A stretch of 64,000 bases of DNA from JANQQJ01 sp046290575 (GTDB taxonomy: Bacteria > Pseudomonadota > Alphaproteobacteria > SMXS01). The stretch is taken from positions 175,813 through 239,812 of the forward strand of contig JBKAGX010000004.1 in assembly GCA_046290575.1 (NCBI GenBank), read 5' to 3'. This document shows positions 7,595 to 17,082 of the stretch, one piece after another. The notes below the pieces were generated by a model. That model was not told the DNA's origin. It did not search any database and saw nothing but the letters and a program-made list of their open reading frames with translations. How positions within the stretch are numbered: the first letter of the stretch is position 1; every line of letters starts with the position of its first letter. The translations under genes were made by a program, and so were the position numbers.

Positions 7595-9652
7595 ATGCCG
7601 AAACTCACCATTGATGGTCAGGAGATCGAGGTCGAGGCCGGTATGACCGTCCTGCAGGCCTGTGAGGAAGCCGGCGCGGAAATCCCGCGCTTCTGTTTTC
7701 ACGAACGCCTGTCGATCGCCGGCAATTGCAGGATGTGCCTGGTCGAGATGGAACGCTCGCCCAAGCCCATCGCCAGCTGTGCGATGCCGGTGGGTGAGGG
7801 GATGGTGATTCACACGAACACGCCCGAGGTCAAAAAGGCCCGCGAAGGCGTGATGGAGTTTCTGCTGATCAACCACCCGCTGGATTGCCCGATCTGCGAT
7901 CAGGGCGGCGAGTGCGATCTGCAGGACCAGTCGATGGCCTATGGCACCGGCGGCAGCCGCTATGACGAGAACAAGCGCGCCGTCAAAGAAAAACATATGG
8001 GCCCGCTGATCAAAACGGTGATGACCCGCTGCATTCACTGCACCCGTTGCATCCGCTTTGCGACCGAGGTCGCAGGTGTCGAGGAACTGGGGGCGATTGG
8101 CCGTGGCGAGCACATGGAGATCACCACCTATCTGGAAGAATCCATGACGTCGGAACTGTCCGGCAATGTCATTGATCTCTGTCCGGTCGGCGCGCTGACC
8201 TCGAAGCCCTATGCCTTTACCGCACGCTCATGGGAGCTGGAAAAAACCGAGAGCGTCGATGTTCACGATGCGCTGGGGTCCAACATTCGTGTCGACGCAC
8301 GCGGTCCCGAGGTGATGCGCGTGCTGCCCCGCCTCAATGAGGACGTGAACCAGGAGTGGATCTCCGACAAGACGCGCTTTGCCTATGACGGCCTGCGCAA
8401 GCGTCGCCTCGACCATCCCTATGTGCGGCGCGACGGCAAGCTGCAGCCGGCAAGCTGGAACGAGGCCTTTGCGGCCATCGCCGACAAGGTCAGCGGCCTT
8501 GACGGCGCGAAGATTGCCGCCATTGCGGGCGATCTGGCCGATGCCGAGGCCATGACGGCGCTGAAAGACCTGATGACGGGTCTGGGATCCTCCAATACCG
8601 AATGCCGTCAGGATGGTGCCGCGCTCGATGCAAGCGTCCGTGCCTCGTATCTGTTCAACAGCACGATTGCCGGGATTGATGAGGCCGACGCGCTGCTGAT
8701 TGTTGGCTCCAACCCGCGTCTTGAAGCGCCGGTGTTGAATGCCCGCATTCGCCAGCGTTGGCTCGCCGGCGGCTTCAAAGTCGGCGTTATCGGCGAGCAG
8801 GCCGATCTGACCTATCGCTATGATTATCTTGGCGCGGGCGGCGAGACGCTGGATGCCCTGTCCAGGGGCGATCACTCCTTCGCGGATGTGCTGCGTGATG
8901 CCGAAAAGCCGATGATCATTCTGGGCATGGGCGCACTGACGCGGCCTGACGGCGCGGCGGTGCTGAAACTAGCGCAGGATCTCGCCGTCTATTACAGCAT
9001 GGTGATCGAGGGCTGGAATGGGTTTAACGTTCTCCATACGGCGGCTGCACGGGTCGCAGGGCTCGATATGGGCTTTGTCCCGGGCCAGGATGGTCGTGAC
9101 CTCGAAGGCATTCTGTCAGGCGCGGAAAGTGGTGATATTGAACTGCTCTATCTGCTGCACGCCGATGAATTCGACGTCGACCGGGCCAGAAACGCGTTCG
9201 TGATCTATCAAGGTAGCCACGGCGATGCAGGGGTTCGTCACGCCGACGTCATCCTGCCGGGCGCCGCCTACACCGAAAAAGATGCAACCTGGATCAACAC
9301 GGAAGGCCGCGTGCAGCTTGGCCGCCGCGCGGTTTTCCCACCGGGTGACGCCCGCGAAGACTGGACAATTCTAAGAGCGTTGTCTGACGTTCTTGGCAGG
9401 AAACTGCCTTACGATAATCTCGGCCAACTGCGCGCGCGGATGCTGGAACTGGCCCCGCATTTGACCGCCATCGATCAGGCAGAACCTGCGGCCTGGGGCG
9501 ATTTTGGCACGGCAGGCGACCTCGGCGACGCGCCGTTCAAATCGGCTGTTACCGATCACTATCTGACCAACCCGATTTGCAGGGCGTCGGGCATCATGGC
9601 CGAGTGCGCCGCCATCGGAACCCCTGCTGAAGGGACCGGCACCGATGGATAG
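7595..9652 (+). CDS. nuoG: NADH-quinone oxidoreductase subunit G
   Basis: The 75-kDa-type subunit that wires electrons from NuoF toward NuoI. The N-terminal ferredoxin domain has RFCFHERLSIAGNCRMC (2Fe-2S). The His-Cys cluster sequence HPLDCPICDQGGECDLQDQ and the cluster motif CIHCTRCIRF follow before residue 160. The rest is a molybdopterin-oxidoreductase-like domain without apparent cofactor function. Length (685 residues) matches the alphaproteobacterial and mitochondrial form. It overlaps the nuoH start by eight bases. Confidence 0.97.
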   Translation: MPKLTIDGQEIEVEAGMTVLQACEEAGAEIPRFCFHERLSIAGNCRMCLVEMERSPKPIASCAMPVGEGMVIHTNTPEVKKAREGVMEFLLINHPLDCPICDQGGECDLQDQSMAYGTGGSRYDENKRAVKEKHMGPLIKTVMTRCIHCTRCIRFATEVAGVEELGAIGRGEHMEITTYLEESMTSELSGNVIDLCPVGALTSKPYAFTARSWELEKTESVDVHDALGSNIRVDARGPEVMRVLPRLNEDVNQEWISDKTRFAYDGLRKRRLDHPYVRRDGKLQPASWNEAFAAIADKVSGLDGAKIAAIAGDLADAEAMTALKDLMTGLGSSNTECRQDGAALDASVRASYLFNSTIAGIDEADALLIVGSNPRLEAPVLNARIRQRWLAGGFKVGVIGEQADLTYRYDYLGAGGETLDALSRGDHSFADVLRDAEKPMIILGMGALTRPDGAAVLKLAQDLAVYYSMVIEGWNGFNVLHTAAARVAGLDMGFVPGQDGRDLEGILSGAESGDIELLYLLHADEFDVDRARNAFVIYQGSHGDAGVRHADVILPGAAYTEKDATWINTEGRVQLGRRAVFPPGDAREDWTILRALSDVLGRKLPYDNLGQLRARMLELAPHLTAIDQAEPAAWGDFGTAGDLGDAPFKSAVTDHYLTNPICRASGIMAECAAIGTPAEGTGTDG

Positions 9653-10676
9653 CTCGTTCTGGGACAGCTATGCCGGTACCGGGCTGATCCTGGTCGGTAC
9701 ATCAACGGCCTTCATTCTCGCGATTGCAGTTGCCGTTGCCTACGCAGTGTACTTCGACCGCAAGATCTGGGCCGCGATGCAGCTGCGCCGCGGTCCCAAT
9801 GTGGTGGGTCCGTTTGGACTGCTGCAGAGCTTTGCCGATGCCATCAAGCTGATCTTCAAGGAAACTATTGTGCCTTCGGGCGCCAGTAAGGGCGTCTTCT
9901 TCATTGCACCGATCCTGATGTTCACGCTGGCGATGCTCGGTTGGGCGGTGGTGCCATTCGGTTGGCTGGGCGAGGTTCAGCTGGTCGTATCCGACATCAA
10001 TGTTGGTATTCTTTATCTGTTCGCGGTTTCGTCGCTGGGCGTCTACGGAATCATTATGTCGGGCTGGGCTTCCAACTCGCGTTATCCGTTCCTGGGCGGT
10101 CTGCGGTCTGCCGCGCAGATGGTGTCCTACGAGGTCTCCATCGGCTTTGTCCTCATCACGGTCTTGCTCTGCGTGGGGTCGCTAAACCTGACCGACCTCG
10201 TTGAAGCACAGCGGAACGTCTGGTTCGTTTTGCCACTGTTCCCGATGTTCGTGATTTTCTTCATCTCGGCGCTGGCGGAAACCAACCGGCCACCTTTCGA
10301 TCTGCCGGAAGCTGAAGCCGAACTCGTTGCCGGGTATCAGGTCGAATATTCGTCCATGACCTTCGCGCTGTTCTGGCTGGGTGAGTATGCAAACATCCTG
10401 CTGATGTGCGCGATGACGACGCTGTTGTTTTTTGGCGGGTGGCTGCCGCCGGTCGATATTGCGCCCTTTAACTGGATACCCGGACCAGTTTGGTTCCTCC
10501 TCAAGATCGCGTTCTTCTTCTTCATCTTCGCGTGGGTCAAGGCCAGCGTGCCGCGATACCGCTATGATCAACTGATGCGCCTGGGCTGGAAGGTTTTCCT
10601 GCCGATTTCCTTGGCAGCCGTGGTCGTGGTGGCGGGCGTGTTGGTCGGTTTTGACCTGCTGCCGCAAAAGGCCTAA
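9645..10676 (+). CDS. nuoH: NADH-quinone oxidoreductase subunit H
   Basis: Membrane subunit (ND1 type) at the heel of complex I that completes the quinone tunnel. Eight or so hydrophobic helices are visible over 343 residues. Conserved cytoplasmic-loop sequences are present: LRRGPNVVGPFG near residue 48 and AETNRPPFDLPEAEAELVAG near residue 210, whose acidic residues are thought to take part in coupling. It overlaps the end of nuoG and is followed by nuoI after 11 bases. Confidence 0.97.
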   Translation: MDSSFWDSYAGTGLILVGTSTAFILAIAVAVAYAVYFDRKIWAAMQLRRGPNVVGPFGLLQSFADAIKLIFKETIVPSGASKGVFFIAPILMFTLAMLGWAVVPFGWLGEVQLVVSDINVGILYLFAVSSLGVYGIIMSGWASNSRYPFLGGLRSAAQMVSYEVSIGFVLITVLLCVGSLNLTDLVEAQRNVWFVLPLFPMFVIFFISALAETNRPPFDLPEAEAELVAGYQVEYSSMTFALFWLGEYANILLMCAMTTLLFFGGWLPPVDIAPFNWIPGPVWFLLKIAFFFFIFAWVKASVPRYRYDQLMRLGWKVFLPISLAAVVVVAGVLVGFDLLPQKA

Positions 10677-10687
10677 GGGAGCCTGTT

Positions 10688-11176
10688 ATGGCGAATATTG
10701 TACAAGCTGCGAAGTCGGTTCTGCTGCTGGAGTTTCTCCAGGCTATGTGGCTGACCTTGCGCTACTTCTTCCGCCCCAAGCATACGTTGAACTACCCCTA
10801 TGAGAAGGGCCCGCTGAGCCCTCGTTTCCGGGGTGAACATGCGCTGCGCCGTTATCCCAACGGTGAAGAGCGCTGCATTGCCTGCAAGCTGTGCGAGGCT
10901 ATATGCCCGGCGCAGGCCATCACCATTGAGGCCGAACCGCGCGAAGACGGCTCACGCCGGACAACTCGCTACGACATCGACATGGTCAAGTGCATCTATT
11001 GCGGCTTTTGCCAGGAAGCGTGTCCCGTGGACGCGATCGTGGAAGGGCCGAACTTCGAATTCGCGACCGAAACCCGCGAAGAACTCTACTACAACAAAGA
11101 TCGACTCCTGGCGAACGGCGACCGCTGGGAACAGGAGATCGCCGCCAACCTTGCCGCCGACGCACCTTACCGTTAA
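10688..11176 (+). CDS. nuoI: NADH-quinone oxidoreductase subunit I
   Basis: Ferredoxin-like subunit of 162 residues with two 4Fe-4S clusters (N6a and N6b) that carry electrons to cluster N2. The two motifs are CIACKLCEAICPAQAI (around residue 60) and CIYCGFCQEACPVDAI (around residue 100). The N-terminal amphipathic helix with LRYFFRPKHT anchors the protein at the membrane surface. Length and spacing are typical. Confidence 0.97.
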   Translation: MANIVQAAKSVLLLEFLQAMWLTLRYFFRPKHTLNYPYEKGPLSPRFRGEHALRRYPNGEERCIACKLCEAICPAQAITIEAEPREDGSRRTTRYDIDMVKCIYCGFCQEACPVDAIVEGPNFEFATETREELYYNKDRLLANGDRWEQEIAANLAADAPYR

Positions 11177-11219
11177 GACGACCCCGCCCTTAAAAGGCCC
11201 ATCCGGGAAACACGCCTAA

Positions 11220-11834
11220 ATGATCCTCCATACGATCATGTTCTATGCCTTTGCTGTGATCACCATCGCGTCCGCGTTTATGGTGATCTCCAGCCGGAAT
11301 CCCGTTCATTCGGTGCTGTTCCTGATTCTGACGTTTTTCACCGCAGCAGGCCTGTTTGTGCTGATCGGTGCCGAGTTCCTGGCGATGATCATGGTCATTG
11401 TCTATGTCGGCGCGGTTGCCGTGCTGTTCCTGTTTGTGGTGATGATGCTCGATATCAATTTCGTCGAGTTGAGGCAGGGCTTCTTGCAATACCTGCCGAT
11501 CGGCGCGGTGATCGGCCTGATCATGTTGGTCGAGCTGATCATGGTGTTCGGGGCTTCAACGTTCGGCTCCGAAACCGTTGCGGCCTTTGCCCAGCCGGAT
11601 GCATCTGTCGGCGCGGACACCAATACCGAAGCCCTGGGCCTGTTGATCTACACGGAGTATGTCTACGCGTTCCAGGCGGCGGGATTGATCCTTCTGGTGG
11701 CAATGATCGGCGCCATTGTGCTGACGCACCGCACCCGGCCGGGCGTCAAGAAACAAAATATCGGTGAGCAGGTCCGCCGCGACCCCAGCGAGACCATCGA
11801 AGTGCGGGAAGTACCGCCAGGGCAGGGGATTTAG
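11220..11834 (+). CDS. nuoJ: NADH-quinone oxidoreductase subunit J
   Basis: Membrane subunit (ND6 type) of 204 residues. Five hydrophobic helices are visible, including the conserved third helix with EFLAMIMVIVYVGAVAVLFLF, a glycine-containing segment that rearranges during coupling. The C-terminal tail is hydrophilic. A 43-base gap separates it from nuoI; nuoK follows after five bases. Confidence 0.96.
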   Translation: MILHTIMFYAFAVITIASAFMVISSRNPVHSVLFLILTFFTAAGLFVLIGAEFLAMIMVIVYVGAVAVLFLFVVMMLDINFVELRQGFLQYLPIGAVIGLIMLVELIMVFGASTFGSETVAAFAQPDASVGADTNTEALGLLIYTEYVYAFQAAGLILLVAMIGAIVLTHRTRPGVKKQNIGEQVRRDPSETIEVREVPPGQGI

Positions 11835-11839
11835 GCGCC

Positions 11840-12151
11840 ATGCTTCAGATCGGCCTTCCGCATTATCTGACCGTCGCAGCGATTCTGTTTACGATCGGCG
11901 TCTTCGGCATCTTCCTCAACCGCAAAAACGTCATCATCATTTTGATGTCCATCGAGCTCATGCTGCTTGCGGTCAATGTCAATCTGGTCGCGTTCTCGGC
12001 CTATCTGCACGACCTGACTGGGCAGATCTTCGCCATGTTTGTGCTGACCGTGGCCGCCGGCGAGGCCGCCATCGGTTTGGCCATCCTGGTGATCTATTTC
12101 CGTAACCGCGGCACCATCGCCGTGGAAGACGTCAGCCGGCTGAGGGGCTAG
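11840..12151 (+). CDS. nuoK: NADH-quinone oxidoreductase subunit K
   Basis: Small membrane subunit (ND4L type), 103 residues with three hydrophobic helices. The conserved membrane glutamates in the second and third helices, which form part of a proton channel, are in MSIELMLLAVN and AAGEAAIGLAI. Length is typical. It lies between nuoJ and nuoL with gaps of three to five bases. Confidence 0.97.
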   Translation: MLQIGLPHYLTVAAILFTIGVFGIFLNRKNVIIILMSIELMLLAVNVNLVAFSAYLHDLTGQIFAMFVLTVAAGEAAIGLAILVIYFRNRGTIAVEDVSRLRG

Positions 12152-12154
12152 GGC

Positions 12155-14110
12155 ATGTATTCTCTCATTGTCTTTCTGCCCCTGATCGCGGCCATTGCCG
12201 CCGGCTTCTTTGGTGGACGCCTTGGCAACCGGGGCTCCCAGCTTGTCACCTCCGGTGCTGTCGTTATCGCTGCCCTGTTGTCCTGGGTGGCGTTTTTCCA
12301 GGTCGCCCTGGGCGGTGAAACACTGACCATCCAGATTGCAGAATGGATCGGATCGGGCACGTTCGTGGTCGACTGGGCGCTGAGAGTCGACACGCTGACA
12401 GCCGTGATGCTGGTGGTGGTGAACACGGTCTCTGCCATCGTCCACATCTATTCCATCGGCTACATGGAGCACGACCCGCACAAACCGCGGTTCATGGCTT
12501 ATCTGTCGTTATTCACCTTCGCAATGCTTATGCTGGTGACCGCCGATAATTTCGTCCAGCTGTTCTTTGGCTGGGAAGGGGTGGGGCTGGCGTCCTATCT
12601 GCTGATCGGTTTCTGGTTCAAAAAGCCGTCGGCCAATGCGGCTGCCATCAAGGCCTTCCTGGTCAACCGGGTTGGTGATTTTGGCTTCGGTCTGGGCATC
12701 TTCGCCATCTACCTCGTGTTTGATTCAGTCAGCTTCGACGTCGTCTTTGCTGCCGCGCCGGACATGGTGGGGCAGGCGGTCGAATTCCTGGGCTACCAGG
12801 TCGACGTGTTGACGCTGATCACCATGCTGCTGTTTATCGGCGCAATGGGCAAATCGGCGCAGCTGTTCCTGCACACCTGGCTGCCGGATGCCATGGAAGG
12901 CCCGACCCCCGTTTCGGCGTTGATCCATGCCGCGACGATGGTCACGGCCGGTGTCTTCATGGTGGCACGCTGTTCCCCACTGTTCGAGCTGGCGCCCACG
13001 ACCCTGACCGTTGTGACCATCATTGGCGCGTCGACGGCCTTTTTTGCGGCGACCATCGGCCTGGTCCAGAACGACATCAAACGCGTGATCGCCTATTCGA
13101 CCTGTTCGCAGCTGGGATACATGTTCTTTGCCCTGGGCGTTTCGGCCTATGGCGCAGGTATCTTCCACCTGTTCACCCACGCGTTCTTCAAGGCGCTGCT
13201 GTTCCTCGGCGCGGGCTCCGTGATTCACGGCATGTCCGACGAACAGGACATGCGCAAGATGGGCGGCCTGTTCCCCAAGATGAAGACGACGGCGATCCTG
13301 ATGTGGATTGGCTCGCTCTCACTGGCGGGGGTCGGCATTCCCTATGTGTTCGGCCTGTCCGGCTTCTATTCCAAGGACATGGTGCTGGAGACGGCGTACG
13401 CGGCCCATACCACCGTTGGCCTATATGCCTATTGGATGGGGATTGCAGCGGCCTTCATGACCGCGTTCTATTCCGGACGGCTGCTGTTCATGACCTTCCA
13501 CGGCAAGAGCCGGGCCGATCAGCACGTATTCGATCACGCGCATGAATCGCCAAAGGTGATGATCTGGCCGCTTTTTGTGCTGGCGATCGGTGCGGTCTTT
13601 GCGGGCATTGTCTTCTATCCGTACTTCGTGGGGCACGACTACGACGCGTTCTGGGGTGCGTCGCTGTTCCTGGCGGGTGAGGTTAATATCATCGATGAAG
13701 CCCACCATGTGCCGCTTTGGGTCAAACTGCTACCACTCGCCATGGGCATCAGCGGATTGGCCCTGTCCTGGTGGTTCTATATCAAGCGGCCACATCTGCC
13801 CGCCGCACTGGCCCGCAGCCATGAGTCGCTCTACCAGTTCCTGCTGAACAAATGGTACTTCGACGAGCTCTATGACCGCATCTTTGTCCGGCCCGCCAAA
13901 TGGCTGGGGTACCAATTCTGGAAACGGATCGATGGCGGCATAATCGACCGGTTCGGTCCGGACGGTGTCTCTGGCGCTGTTACCTATGTGGCGCGCCGGG
14001 CTCGTGGTCTGCAAAGCGGCTATGTCTATCATTATGCCTTTGTGATGCTGGTTGGCGTGGCGCTGTTTATCACCTGGTACATGGTCGGCGGCGGCGGGGT
14101 GACCCAATGA
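12155..14110 (+). CDS. nuoL: NADH-quinone oxidoreductase subunit L
   Basis: Distal antiporter-like proton-pumping subunit (ND5 type), 651 residues. It has an N-terminal domain with HIYSIGYMEHDP, the antiporter core with conserved Glu and Lys positions in LFFGWEGVGLASYLLIG and TWLPDAMEGPTPVSALIHAA, and a long C-terminal extension that in the family includes the lateral helix and final anchor. The stop codon overlaps the nuoM start (ATGA). Confidence 0.97.
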   Translation: MYSLIVFLPLIAAIAAGFFGGRLGNRGSQLVTSGAVVIAALLSWVAFFQVALGGETLTIQIAEWIGSGTFVVDWALRVDTLTAVMLVVVNTVSAIVHIYSIGYMEHDPHKPRFMAYLSLFTFAMLMLVTADNFVQLFFGWEGVGLASYLLIGFWFKKPSANAAAIKAFLVNRVGDFGFGLGIFAIYLVFDSVSFDVVFAAAPDMVGQAVEFLGYQVDVLTLITMLLFIGAMGKSAQLFLHTWLPDAMEGPTPVSALIHAATMVTAGVFMVARCSPLFELAPTTLTVVTIIGASTAFFAATIGLVQNDIKRVIAYSTCSQLGYMFFALGVSAYGAGIFHLFTHAFFKALLFLGAGSVIHGMSDEQDMRKMGGLFPKMKTTAILMWIGSLSLAGVGIPYVFGLSGFYSKDMVLETAYAAHTTVGLYAYWMGIAAAFMTAFYSGRLLFMTFHGKSRADQHVFDHAHESPKVMIWPLFVLAIGAVFAGIVFYPYFVGHDYDAFWGASLFLAGEVNIIDEAHHVPLWVKLLPLAMGISGLALSWWFYIKRPHLPAALARSHESLYQFLLNKWYFDELYDRIFVRPAKWLGYQFWKRIDGGIIDRFGPDGVSGAVTYVARRARGLQSGYVYHYAFVMLVGVALFITWYMVGGGGVTQ

Positions 14111-15633
14111 GTTCCTGGCCGCTTCTTTCCGTCATCACGTTCCTGCCCGCGCTGGGCGCGCTGTTTGCCCTGATTCCGCGCGGCGACAACGAGGTCATTG
14201 GAGAAAACCTGAAACGTCTGGCGCTTCTGGTCACGAGCATGACGTTCCTGCTGTCGCTGCTGCTGTGGATCGGTTTTGATTACGACACAGCCTCTTTTCA
14301 GTTCGTTGAAGAATATGCGTGGCTCGGCGGCAGCATCAATTACCGGATGGGGATCGACGGCATCTCGTTGCTGTTCATCATCCTGACGACATTCCTGATG
14401 CCGTTCTGCATCCTGGCCAGCTGGGATGCCATCCAGCATCGGGTCCGGGAATATATGATCGCCTTCCTGCTGCTGGAAACACTGATGATCGGCGTGTTCA
14501 GCGCGCTCGATCTGGTGCTGTTCTATCTGTTCTTCGAGGGCGGGCTGATCCCGATGTTCCTGATCATCGGTGTCTGGGGCGGCCTGCGCCGTAACTATGC
14601 GGCCTACAAATTCTTCCTCTACACGCTGCTGGGCTCTGTTCTCATGCTGCTGGCGATGATCGCCATGTATCTGCAGGCCGGCACCACGAGCATTCCTGAT
14701 CTGCTGGCCGGCGGTTACTTCAGCCCTGAAATCCAGATGTGGCTCTGGCTGGCGTTCTTTGCCTCCTTCGCCGTCAAGATGCCCATGTGGCCGGTTCACA
14801 CCTGGTTGCCGGATGCCCACGTGGAAGCGCCAACAGCGGGCTCCGTTATCCTGGCCGGCGTGCTGCTGAAGATGGGCGGTTATGGGTTCTTGAGGTTCTC
14901 CATCCCCATGTTCCCGGTGGCGAGCGATTACTTCACGCCGCTGGTCCTGGGGCTCAGCGCCGTCGCGGTGATTTACACCTCACTGGTGGCACTGATGCAG
15001 GAGGACATGAAAAAGCTCATCGCCTATTCCTCCGTCGCGCATATGGGTTTCGTGACCATCGGGCTTTTTGTTTTCAACCAGCAGGGTATTGAAGGCGGCA
15101 TCTTCCAGATGCTCAGCCACGGCATCGTGTCCGGCGCTCTGTTCCTTTGCGTTGGTGTCGTTTATGACCGGCTGCATACGCGCGACATTGACCGCTACGG
15201 CGGGCTGGTCAATCGGATGCCGGGCTATGCGCTGGTGTTCATGGTCTTCACGATGGCCTCTGTCGGCCTGCCGGGTACCAGTGGTTTCGTTGGCGAGTTC
15301 CTCGTTCTGGTCGGCGTCTACCAGACCAGCACGCTGATCGCCGTTTTCGCGGCGACAGGATTGGTTCTTGGGGCGGCCTACATGCTCTGGCTTTACCGCC
15401 GTGTCATCTTCGGTGAGCTGACCAAGGACGATCTTAAGGAGATGATGGACCTCTCTGGGCGCGAGAAACTGATTTTCGCGCCCCTGATTGCTGTCGTTCT
15501 GTGGATGGGTGTTTATCCGGCTTCCTTCCTGGATGTGATGCATACATCTGTCGAAAATCTGATCACACAGTATGAGACGGCAATCGCCGCGCATGAGGCC
15601 GTATCGCCGGTCCTGGCGGAAGGGGTGCAGTGA
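14107..15633 (+). CDS. nuoM: NADH-quinone oxidoreductase subunit M
   Basis: Antiporter-like proton-pumping subunit (ND4 type), 508 residues. The start is ATG 14107, which overlaps the nuoL stop and yields MSSWPLLSVITFLPALG; the frame is open farther upstream, but that part lies inside nuoL. Conserved features are FEGGLIPMFLIIGVWG and VHTWLPDAHVEAPTAGSV, the helix with the buried lysine and the glutamate. About fourteen hydrophobic helices are expected and the composition agrees. Confidence 0.97.
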   Translation: MSSWPLLSVITFLPALGALFALIPRGDNEVIGENLKRLALLVTSMTFLLSLLLWIGFDYDTASFQFVEEYAWLGGSINYRMGIDGISLLFIILTTFLMPFCILASWDAIQHRVREYMIAFLLLETLMIGVFSALDLVLFYLFFEGGLIPMFLIIGVWGGLRRNYAAYKFFLYTLLGSVLMLLAMIAMYLQAGTTSIPDLLAGGYFSPEIQMWLWLAFFASFAVKMPMWPVHTWLPDAHVEAPTAGSVILAGVLLKMGGYGFLRFSIPMFPVASDYFTPLVLGLSAVAVIYTSLVALMQEDMKKLIAYSSVAHMGFVTIGLFVFNQQGIEGGIFQMLSHGIVSGALFLCVGVVYDRLHTRDIDRYGGLVNRMPGYALVFMVFTMASVGLPGTSGFVGEFLVLVGVYQTSTLIAVFAATGLVLGAAYMLWLYRRVIFGELTKDDLKEMMDLSGREKLIFAPLIAVVLWMGVYPASFLDVMHTSVENLITQYETAIAAHEAVSPVLAEGVQ

Positions 15634-17078
15634 TGATGGACCAGCTCTCGCTCACACTGGCACTGCCCGAACTTATCCTTGCCGTAGGCGCCATGGCGCT
15701 GCTGATGGTCGGTGTTTTCTCGAAGGGTGATGCCCTACGGACGGTGTCGATGCTGGCCGTCGGCTTGTTGTTTGCGGCCGCCGTCGCGGTTGTCGCCACC
15801 CACGGCGGCGAACCGGCAACCAACTTCTCAGGCATGGTCATCGTTGACGGATTCGCCGGTTTCTCCAAGGTGTTGATCCTGATTGGCGCTGCGCTCGGCA
15901 TTGTCGTTTCTGTGGATTTCCTGAAGCGGGAAAACCTGAACAAGTTCGAGTATCCGGTGCTGATTGTGCTGGCCACACTCGGCATGCTGATGATGGTCTC
16001 GTCGAACAATTTGATCGCGCTCTATCTCGGCATTGAGCTGCAGAGCCTTGCGCTCTATGTGCTCGCCGCCATCAGCCGGGATTCAGCCCGCGCGACGGAG
16101 GCGGGCCTGAAATATTTTGTGCTGGGCGCGTTGTCGTCCGGCATGCTGCTCTACGGGTGTTCGCTGATCTATGGCTATACCGGATCCACAAGCTTCCCCG
16201 AGATCGCGACGGCGGTCGGCGATATGGAGCAGGTTTCGCTTGGATTGCTATTCGGCCTTGTCTTCCTGACCGCTGGACTGGCCTTCAAGGTCTCGGCGGT
16301 GCCGTTCCATATGTGGACACCGGACGTCTATGAAGGCGCGCCCACGTCGGTCACGGCGTTCTTTGCCGTCGCCCCCAAGATTGCGGCCATGGCGCTTTTC
16401 GTGCGCGCCATGTTCGATCAGTTTCCCGACATCATCGGCCAGTGGCAGCAGATCGTCATCTTCCTGTCGATCGCGTCCATGCTGTTCGGTGCGTTCTTCG
16501 CGCTGGTTCAGACCAATATCAAGCGGCTGATGGCCTACAGCTCCATTGGTCATGTCGGCTTTGCGCTGGTCGGGCTGGCCGCCGGCACCGAACAGGGCGT
16601 GCAATCGATCCTTATCTATCTGGCAATCTACCTGATCATGAATGTCGGGGCGTTTGCGCTGATCCTGTCCATGCGGCGGGGCGACGCGACCACGGAAGAC
16701 ATCGGGCATCTTGCCGGGCTGTCCCGCAATCGCCCGGGAATGGCCGCAGCCCTGGCTGTCTTCATGTTCTCCCTGGCGGGCATACCGCCGCTGGCCGGGT
16801 TCTTCGGGAAATTCTATGTCTTCGTCGCGGCCATTGATGCCGGGCTTATCGTGTTGTCCGTCATCGGCGTGCTCGCGAGCGTGGTCGGTGCGTTCTACTA
16901 TCTGCGGATCGTCAAGCTGATGTATTTCGACGACCCCGTCGACGAAACCGACGTGAACCCAAGCGGCGCTGTCCGCATCGTTACGGTAGGCTCGGCGCTT
17001 GCAACCGTTGGCTTTGTAGTTTTCGCCAACCCGATCCTTCGAGCGGCGGAGCAGGCCGCCAGCACGCTGTTCTTGTGA
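15633..17078 (+). CDS. nuoN: NADH-quinone oxidoreductase subunit N
   Basis: Antiporter-like proton-pumping subunit (ND2 type) and last gene of the complex I operon. Conserved sequences are YLGIELQSLALYVLAA, PFHMWTPDVYEGAPTSVTAF and LMAYSSIGHVGFALVG. Three start codons stand in series (GTG 15630, ATG 15633, ATG 15636); I prefer ATG 15633, which overlaps the nuoM stop as TGATG and has GGAAGGGG a suitable distance upstream. This gives 481 residues. birA follows after four bases. Confidence 0.96.
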   Translation: MMDQLSLTLALPELILAVGAMALLMVGVFSKGDALRTVSMLAVGLLFAAAVAVVATHGGEPATNFSGMVIVDGFAGFSKVLILIGAALGIVVSVDFLKRENLNKFEYPVLIVLATLGMLMMVSSNNLIALYLGIELQSLALYVLAAISRDSARATEAGLKYFVLGALSSGMLLYGCSLIYGYTGSTSFPEIATAVGDMEQVSLGLLFGLVFLTAGLAFKVSAVPFHMWTPDVYEGAPTSVTAFFAVAPKIAAMALFVRAMFDQFPDIIGQWQQIVIFLSIASMLFGAFFALVQTNIKRLMAYSSIGHVGFALVGLAAGTEQGVQSILIYLAIYLIMNVGAFALILSMRRGDATTEDIGHLAGLSRNRPGMAAALAVFMFSLAGIPPLAGFFGKFYVFVAAIDAGLIVLSVIGVLASVVGAFYYLRIVKLMYFDDPVDETDVNPSGAVRIVTVGSALATVGFVVFANPILRAAEQAASTLFL

Positions 17079-17082
17079 GGCC